NCBI GenBank assembly: GCA_002343325.1
Contig: DDSG01000132.1
Span: 418-12,089, forward strand
Direction: 5' to 3'
Origin: Phycisphaerales bacterium UBA2396
Lineage (GTDB): Bacteria > Planctomycetota > Phycisphaerae > Phycisphaerales > UBA1924
DNA length: 11,672 nucleotides
Shown: positions 7,892 to 11,672 of the stretch, in pieces
Numbering within the stretch: the stretch's first letter is position 1
Layout: every line of letters starts with the position of its first letter
Translations under genes and position numbers: made by a program
Notes under the pieces: generated by a model
The model's database searches: none
Told to the model about the DNA's origin: nothing
What the model saw: the letters and a program-made list of their open reading frames with translations, nothing else

Positions 7892-9313
7892 ATGGCCCGT
7901 GCGTACCAGATCATCGCCTTGTGCGTCCTGTCGTTGCTGAGCGTCGGCGTGGTCATGGTGACCTCGGCGTCTCAGGAGATCGCGCCCAGGCGCGGCGCCC
8001 AGGCGAGCCAGACCGCGCAGGCCGCCCTCGCCCCCGACACGCCCTTGCTGCCCGCAACGCCCGCCGAGCCGTCCACGGGGGACTCGACCGGCGTCACGCC
8101 CGATGCCGAGCAAACCGCGTCGTCCGACCCTGAGCTGTGGTCTCCCGCCCGGGAGGCGCTCTCGAGAAGGGCGCCGGTGAAGGAGCTGTCGATCGTCGAC
8201 GTGCTCAAGACGCCCCAGGCGACGTTCATGGGCGTGGCGTTGCTCGCGATGACGTGCGCCGCCTTCTTTCCCGTTCGTCGCCTTGCGGAGACATACTGCC
8301 CGAGCGTCCCGCGGGTCTCGGCCGAACCGAACGACCCATGGCGGGGGCTCGGGCTCTTTGCCGTCGGATGCCTGCTGCTGGTGGGCGTCCTGGGGCTGGT
8401 GTATCTGACGGGCATCGGCAAGTCGGCCAAGGGGGCCGAGCGGTGGATCCGCGTGCCCGTGCCCGGCATGGGCCAGGTGAGCGTGCAGCCCAGCGAAATC
8501 GCCAAGTGGGCCTTGGTCGGGCTCGTCGCGTGGTACGCCACCCGCCGGGCCGAGCTCATGCCGCGGTTCTGGGTCGGGTTGGTGCCCGCGCTGGCGGGTA
8601 TCGGCGGCCTGGCGGCGCTCATCATCAAGGAAGATCTGGGCACCGGTGCCCTCATCGGGGCTGTCGCCAGCCTCGTCCTCATCGCCGGCGGGGCCCGGGT
8701 GTGGCATTTCCTGCTGCTCTCTCCGATCGCGGCGGCCGGGGTCTACTTCGCCGTCGCCTCCAGCGCCTATCGCCGCAACCGCATCCTCGCGTTCCTCGAC
8801 CCCTACGCCGACCCGCAGGGGATCGGCTACCACAGCATCCAGTCCATCGCCGCCGTCTCGGGCGGGGGGATCTGGGGACGGGGCCTGGGGGCCGGACTCC
8901 AGAAGTTCGGCTACCTCCCCGAGGACACCAACGACTTCATCTTCGGGATCATCTGCGAGGAACTGGGTGTTCCCGGGGCCGCGATGGTGATCGCCCTGTT
9001 CGCCGCGCTGATCTGGGCCGGGTGGACGGTCGCCTCCCGCGAGAACAACCGGCTGCTCAAGCTCTTCTGCCTCGGGGTCGTGACCACGGTCGCGTTGCAG
9101 GCGCTGATCAACATGGCCGTCGTGACCGCGCTGGGGCCCACCAAGGGGATCGCCCTCCCGCTGGTCTCCTCCGGCGGCACGGGCTGGACCCTGACCGCCC
9201 TCTCGCTGGGCCTGGTCATCTCCATCGGCAGGACGCAGCCCCACAGCCTCGCGGTCCACGAGTTGCCCCCCGAGCAGGACGAACGCCCACCACGCGGCGT
9301 CGCCCACGCATGA
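7892..9313 (+). CDS. ftsW: FtsW, SEDS-family peptidoglycan glycosyltransferase
   Basis: 473 residues. SEDS proteins polymerise lipid II glycan strands together with a class B penicillin-binding protein; FtsW acts at the division site. About ten hydrophobic segments are visible, the first at 7-24. Diagnostic motifs are KGAERWIRVP (180-189), VQPSEIAKWALV (198-209), KEDLGTG (246-252), GYHSIQSIAAVSGGGIWGRGLGAG (312-335), LPEDTNDFIFGIICEELG (342-359), which carries the presumed catalytic Asp348, and PLVSSGGTGW (423-432). FtsW rather than RodA is chosen because murG follows with an ATGA overlap, a pair kept in many dcw clusters. The start at ATG 7892 places the first helix at the N-terminus; the frame is open further upstream but that stretch is Arg/Pro-rich noise. 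A Pro/Ala/Thr-rich stretch at about 28-107 makes the loop between the first two helices far longer than usual. Confidence 0.93.
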   Translation: MARAYQIIALCVLSLLSVGVVMVTSASQEIAPRRGAQASQTAQAALAPDTPLLPATPAEPSTGDSTGVTPDAEQTASSDPELWSPAREALSRRAPVKELSIVDVLKTPQATFMGVALLAMTCAAFFPVRRLAETYCPSVPRVSAEPNDPWRGLGLFAVGCLLLVGVLGLVYLTGIGKSAKGAERWIRVPVPGMGQVSVQPSEIAKWALVGLVAWYATRRAELMPRFWVGLVPALAGIGGLAALIIKEDLGTGALIGAVASLVLIAGGARVWHFLLLSPIAAAGVYFAVASSAYRRNRILAFLDPYADPQGIGYHSIQSIAAVSGGGIWGRGLGAGLQKFGYLPEDTNDFIFGIICEELGVPGAAMVIALFAALIWAGWTVASRENNRLLKLFCLGVVTTVALQALINMAVVTALGPTKGIALPLVSSGGTGWTLTALSLGLVISIGRTQPHSLAVHELPPEQDERPPRGVAHA

Positions 9314-10452
9314 GCCGCGTCAACGTCGCGTTCGCCGGGGGCGGCACGGGCGGACACATCTACCCCGGGATCGCCGTGCGCGAGCAGCTCGCCGCGTCCG
9401 GACGTCTCGGGCGAAGCCTGTACCTCGTCTCGCAGCGACCCATCGACGCCGAGATTCTCCGCGAGCAGAACCTCGACGCGGTCGCGACCCCCGCGAAGTC
9501 GCCCTCGCTCAGGCCCCGGGCTCTGCTGGCGTTCCTGTCGAGCTGGGGCAAGGCCGTGCGCGCCTCGCGGGCGGCACTGCGGGATCTCAAGGCCGACGGA
9601 TGCCCGGTGGTCATGGTCTCCACGGGCGGGTTTGTGTCCGCCCCCGCCGTGCAGGCTGCCCGGGTCGAGCGCGTGCCGGTCGTGATGCTCAATCTCGACG
9701 CCGTGCCCGGGCGGGCCAACCGGTGGATCGCCGGCCGAGCGGCCCGCGTGCTTACCTCGGCCCGCGTCGGCAACGGGTGGACGCGGATCCCCCCGATCGT
9801 GCGCTCGGCCGCGCTGCCCCCGGGCGACGCCGCCGCATGCCGACGGTCGCTGGGGCTTGACCCCGAACTCCCCGTGCTGCTGATCACCGGCGCGAGCTTG
9901 GGTGCACGCTCGATCAACCGCCTCATGCTCGAACTGCTGGCCCGCATGCCGGGCGCATTCGCTGGCTGGCAGGTGCTGCACCAGACGGGCGACAGCGACG
10001 GCGACGCGCTGACCAAGGCCTACGCGAGCGCGGGGGTGCCCGCGATCGTGCGCCCGTTCGTGACCTCGATGGGCGTGTGGTGGGGCGCGGCGGAGATCGC
10101 CCTGGCTCGTTGCGGGGCGGGGCTGGTCGCCGAGGCCTGGGCCAGCCGAACCCCCGCGGTCTTTCTGCCGTATCCCTATCACAAGGACCAGCACCAGCGG
10201 GCCAACGCGATGCCGCTGGTCGAGGCGGGGGCGGCGGTGCTGTGCGAGGACCGGATCGAGCCGGCCGCCAATGCCGAGGACGCGGGGCGAACCCTCGTGT
10301 CGCTTCTTGCGGATCGCGCGAAAGCGCGGAAGATGCGCGAGGCTTCTCTTGCGCTGGGGCCTGTCGACGGAGCGGCGCGCGCGGCGTCGGCGGTGCTGGA
10401 CGTGGCGGGGTTATCCGGCCTTGGAACCGGGGGGGTGGATCGAGTACCATGA
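9310..10452 (+). CDS. murG: MurG, UDP-GlcNAc:lipid I N-acetylglucosaminyltransferase
   Basis: 380 residues, slightly longer than the usual ~355. MurG (glycosyltransferase family 28, GT-B fold) adds GlcNAc to lipid I on the inner membrane face, making lipid II for FtsW and other polymerases. The N-terminal domain has GGGTGGHIYPG (10-20) and STGGFVSAPAVQAA (104-117). The C-terminal UDP-GlcNAc domain has GASLGARSIN (194-203), WQVLHQTG (220-227), RCGAGLVAEA (267-276) with Glu275 at the uridine-contact position, and PYPYHKDQHQRANA (287-300). Two motifs deviate: the HEQN box is LNLD (127-130) and the usual Gln of GGSQGAR is Leu197. The start overlaps the ftsW stop (ATGA), so translation is probably coupled. 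The last ~15 residues (GLSGLGTGGVDRVP) are Gly-rich and lie outside the fold. Confidence 0.93.
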   Translation: MSRVNVAFAGGGTGGHIYPGIAVREQLAASGRLGRSLYLVSQRPIDAEILREQNLDAVATPAKSPSLRPRALLAFLSSWGKAVRASRAALRDLKADGCPVVMVSTGGFVSAPAVQAARVERVPVVMLNLDAVPGRANRWIAGRAARVLTSARVGNGWTRIPPIVRSAALPPGDAAACRRSLGLDPELPVLLITGASLGARSINRLMLELLARMPGAFAGWQVLHQTGDSDGDALTKAYASAGVPAIVRPFVTSMGVWWGAAEIALARCGAGLVAEAWASRTPAVFLPYPYHKDQHQRANAMPLVEAGAAVLCEDRIEPAANAEDAGRTLVSLLADRAKARKMREASLALGPVDGAARAASAVLDVAGLSGLGTGGVDRVP

Positions 10453-11171
10453 GCACGATGGAACACAAGCCGATGGGTCTGGCCGGCATCGTCGCCCGGT
10501 GCGTCCTGCTGACGCCCAAGGGTGTGCGTCCGGATACGGACCTTCTGGCGGCCTTGGACCGGCGCGACCTGACGCTGGTTCGCCACGACAGCGAGTTCAC
10601 GGCGATCGCGGAGATCTGCCGCTGTGCGCGCGATGATGCCGAGGCGATCCGCCGGGGACGGCGCGGCGAAGGGCTCATTCTGCTGCTGATGCACCCCCAC
10701 CGGCTGAACGATCCGGCGGGGCTGGTGCACGCGGTCGAACGCTACGCGCCGCACGCGGCGATCTGGATGTTCTCCGCGACCGGCAGCCCGCGCCTCCGTG
10801 CGGTCACTGTCAACGACGTGGCGTGCTGGGTCTCCGACGAACCCACGCACCCCACCGTCAGCATTCCCAACGCCCCCACGAGCTTGGCCCCCGGGACCAC
10901 TCGGACCGGTCCGGCTGGCGCGACGTCCGCGGCCGCGATGATGGGTTCGGTTCGCACGGCCCATGCGGAAACGTGGCCGGCGTCGCCCTCGCTGGTCCAG
11001 CCCAAGCCGTTGCCTCTGGCGGACCGAGCCGCGTTCTCGGACGTAGCTGTGCCGCCCCGGAAGGGACCGGCCCGTCAAGATGGGGATCATGGGTCGAGTG
11101 GGCAAGGATTGTCGAGCGAAGAGTTGTCGATGCTCTTGGCGGATGACCCCGAGTCCTCGCAGAATGAATGA
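10449..11171 (+). CDS. Unrecognised protein: receiver-like N-terminal domain, disordered linker, C-terminal helical motif
   Basis: 240 residues, no family recognised. The N-terminal ~120 residues alternate strand- and helix-like segments: VARCVLLTPKG, DTDLLAALDRR, LTLVRHDSEFTAIAEICRCAR, GLILLLMHPHRL, GLVHAVERYAP and AAIWMFSATG. This matches a flavodoxin or response-regulator receiver fold, but the acidic pocket and an Asp at the end of the third strand are not evident (MHPH instead), so it would be a pseudo-receiver. Residues about 131-215 are rich in Pro, Ala, Thr and Gly and look disordered. The end, GLSSEELSMLLADDPE (220-235), looks like a short amphipathic helix. ATG 10449 overlaps the murG stop (ATGA), and its 3' end overlaps the next gene by 8 bases. 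Position implies expression with cell-wall synthesis genes. The fold is inferred from the pattern only; the function is unknown. Confidence 0.75.
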   Translation: MSTMEHKPMGLAGIVARCVLLTPKGVRPDTDLLAALDRRDLTLVRHDSEFTAIAEICRCARDDAEAIRRGRRGEGLILLLMHPHRLNDPAGLVHAVERYAPHAAIWMFSATGSPRLRAVTVNDVACWVSDEPTHPTVSIPNAPTSLAPGTTRTGPAGATSAAAMMGSVRTAHAETWPASPSLVQPKPLPLADRAAFSDVAVPPRKGPARQDGDHGSSGQGLSSEELSMLLADDPESSQNE

Positions 11172-11613
11172 CCCCGGTCGAGCACGGCGGGGCGGCGTTC
11201 CGGCGGGGTCCGCGCAGAGCGTGGAGACGCCGGTGATCGCGGCCGCGCGCACGCGCAGTGCGCCCGGGGAGGAGATCGGCGTGTCGTCAGTGGCCCCATC
11301 GATCGAGGTCCGCGTGGTGCTTGTCGGAAAGACAGGCGTCGACGTGGCGCTTCGGCTCGACACGGGGGTCGAGGTGGTGCGGGTGCGGACGCCGCTGGAG
11401 GCGGTGGGCGAGCTGGCGGACATCACGCGGGCGAGCAGGCCGCCGCGGTCGGTGGTGATCGTGGGTCCGGACGCGGGCTCTGTGGCGGAGGCGGGCAGCG
11501 AGGCGGCGCGGGACTTTGTGTCGGCGTTGCGATTGCTGGAGCCTGCGGTGCGGGTGCTGCGCGCGGGAGACCCGCGCGAGGCCGGGCTGCCCTTTGATTG
11601 CGCGCTGCCATGA
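11164..11613 (+). CDS. Unrecognised small protein, possible pseudo-receiver domain
   Basis: 149 residues from ATG 11164, no family recognised. The first ~45 residues are Ala/Arg/Gly-rich. The rest again alternates strands and helices: VRVVLVGKTG, VDVALRLDT, VEVVRVRTPLEAVGELADITRA, SVVIVGPDAGS, AARDFVSALRLLEP and AVRVLRAGDP. The order and spacing resemble a receiver domain, and the block LD..VEVVRVRTPLEAVGEL lines up with LDRRDLTLVRHDSEFTAIAEI in the preceding protein. An Asp follows the third strand (VGPD), but the acidic pocket near the N-terminus is not evident. The start is uncertain. ATG 11164 overlaps the previous stop by 8 bases and G/C-ending codons continue through 11176-11280. Against that, GTG 11281 has the best Shine-Dalgarno in the window (AGGAG, 11270-11274, 6-base spacer) and would give a compact 110-residue domain. 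The stop overlaps the next start (ATGA). Confidence 0.7.
   Translation: MNDPGRARRGGVPAGSAQSVETPVIAAARTRSAPGEEIGVSSVAPSIEVRVVLVGKTGVDVALRLDTGVEVVRVRTPLEAVGELADITRASRPPRSVVIVGPDAGSVAEAGSEAARDFVSALRLLEPAVRVLRAGDPREAGLPFDCALP
11268..11283 (+). promoter_or_regulatory. Shine-Dalgarno and internal GTG start candidate
   Basis: GGAGGAG (11268-11274) lies six bases before GTG 11281, in frame inside the small receiver-like gene. No other start in this window has a comparable site. It either marks the true start or an internal second start, or is a chance Glu-Glu codon pair (GAG GAG) in coding sequence. Confidence 0.35.
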
Positions 11614-11672
11614 TCAATGACGCGAGGATGCGGCCGGTCGGCGGTCCTGACCGATTCCCTGCACAGCCTGTG
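11610..11672 (+). CDS. Start of an unknown coding sequence (3' truncated)
   Basis: ATG 11610 overlaps the preceding TGA (ATGA) and opens a frame that runs 21 codons to the edge without a stop, reading MINDARMRPVGG and onward. The 4-base overlap repeats the junction style of the ftsW-murG run, which is the main support for its being real. Too little is visible to say what it encodes. Confidence 0.5.
   Translation, partial: MINDARMRPVGGPDRFPAQPV

Noticed and set aside
7829..9307. 492-codon - strand frame opposite ftsW
   Set aside because: Its composition (Asp/Gly/Arg/Gln-rich, no domains) is that of an antisense shadow of a membrane-protein gene.
8137..9309. Upstream in-frame extension of murG through ftsW
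   Set aside because: The frame is merely open there; the protein signal starts at the ATG overlapping the ftsW stop, directly before the GGGTGGH motif.
10077..10448. Upstream extension of the 240-residue gene into murG
   Set aside because: The extension is Arg/Gly-rich and overlaps conserved MurG sequence; ATG 10449 overlaps the murG stop exactly.

Overview
This is a gene-dense, very GC-rich stretch (about 70% G+C by eye, strongly G/C-ending codons) of a bacterial chromosome. The mix of a pseudopilin-type protein, an AstA-like acyltransferase, diverged FtsW and MurG, and an almost complete lack of Shine-Dalgarno sequences suggests a planctomycete, probably of the Phycisphaerae type. That assignment is inferred from gene content and protein style; no rRNA marker is present.

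Layout. At the left edge (1-608, +) lies the 3' end of a probable prepilin/pseudopilin gene, closed by a clear intrinsic terminator (644-675). Next, on the same strand, come a full-length ComEC/Rec2 DNA-uptake channel gene (714-3299) and an arginine N-succinyltransferase-like gene (3262-4353) that overlaps its end by 38 bases. Convergent to these, only 10 bases away, is topA for DNA topoisomerase I (4364-7123, -). It is preceded by a 187-base gap containing an AT-rich island and then by aroK for shikimate kinase (7311-7832, -). A 59-base divergent region (7833-7891) separates aroK from a rightward run: ftsW (7892-9313), murG (9310-10452), an unrecognised 240-residue protein (10449-11171), an unrecognised 149-residue protein (11164-11613) and the first 21 codons of another gene (11610 to the edge). 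Each junction in this run overlaps by 4 or 8 bases, so it is probably one translationally coupled operon.

How the genes fit together. ftsW and murG are consecutive steps around lipid II: MurG makes it on the inner membrane face and the FtsW SEDS polymerase consumes it. ComEC with a pseudopilin gene nearby would fit DNA uptake or secretion, but the terminator separates them. topA and aroK are housekeeping genes. No tRNA, rRNA, CRISPR array, insertion sequence or phage gene was seen, and there is no gene-free stretch over 300 bases.

The part most worth attention is the tail of the ftsW-murG operon. It holds two adjacent small proteins that both look like degenerate response-regulator receiver folds and may be diverged copies of each other. 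The first carries a disordered linker and a short C-terminal helix-like motif. FtsW also has an unusual Pro/Ala/Thr-rich loop, and MurG has substitutions in conserved motifs.
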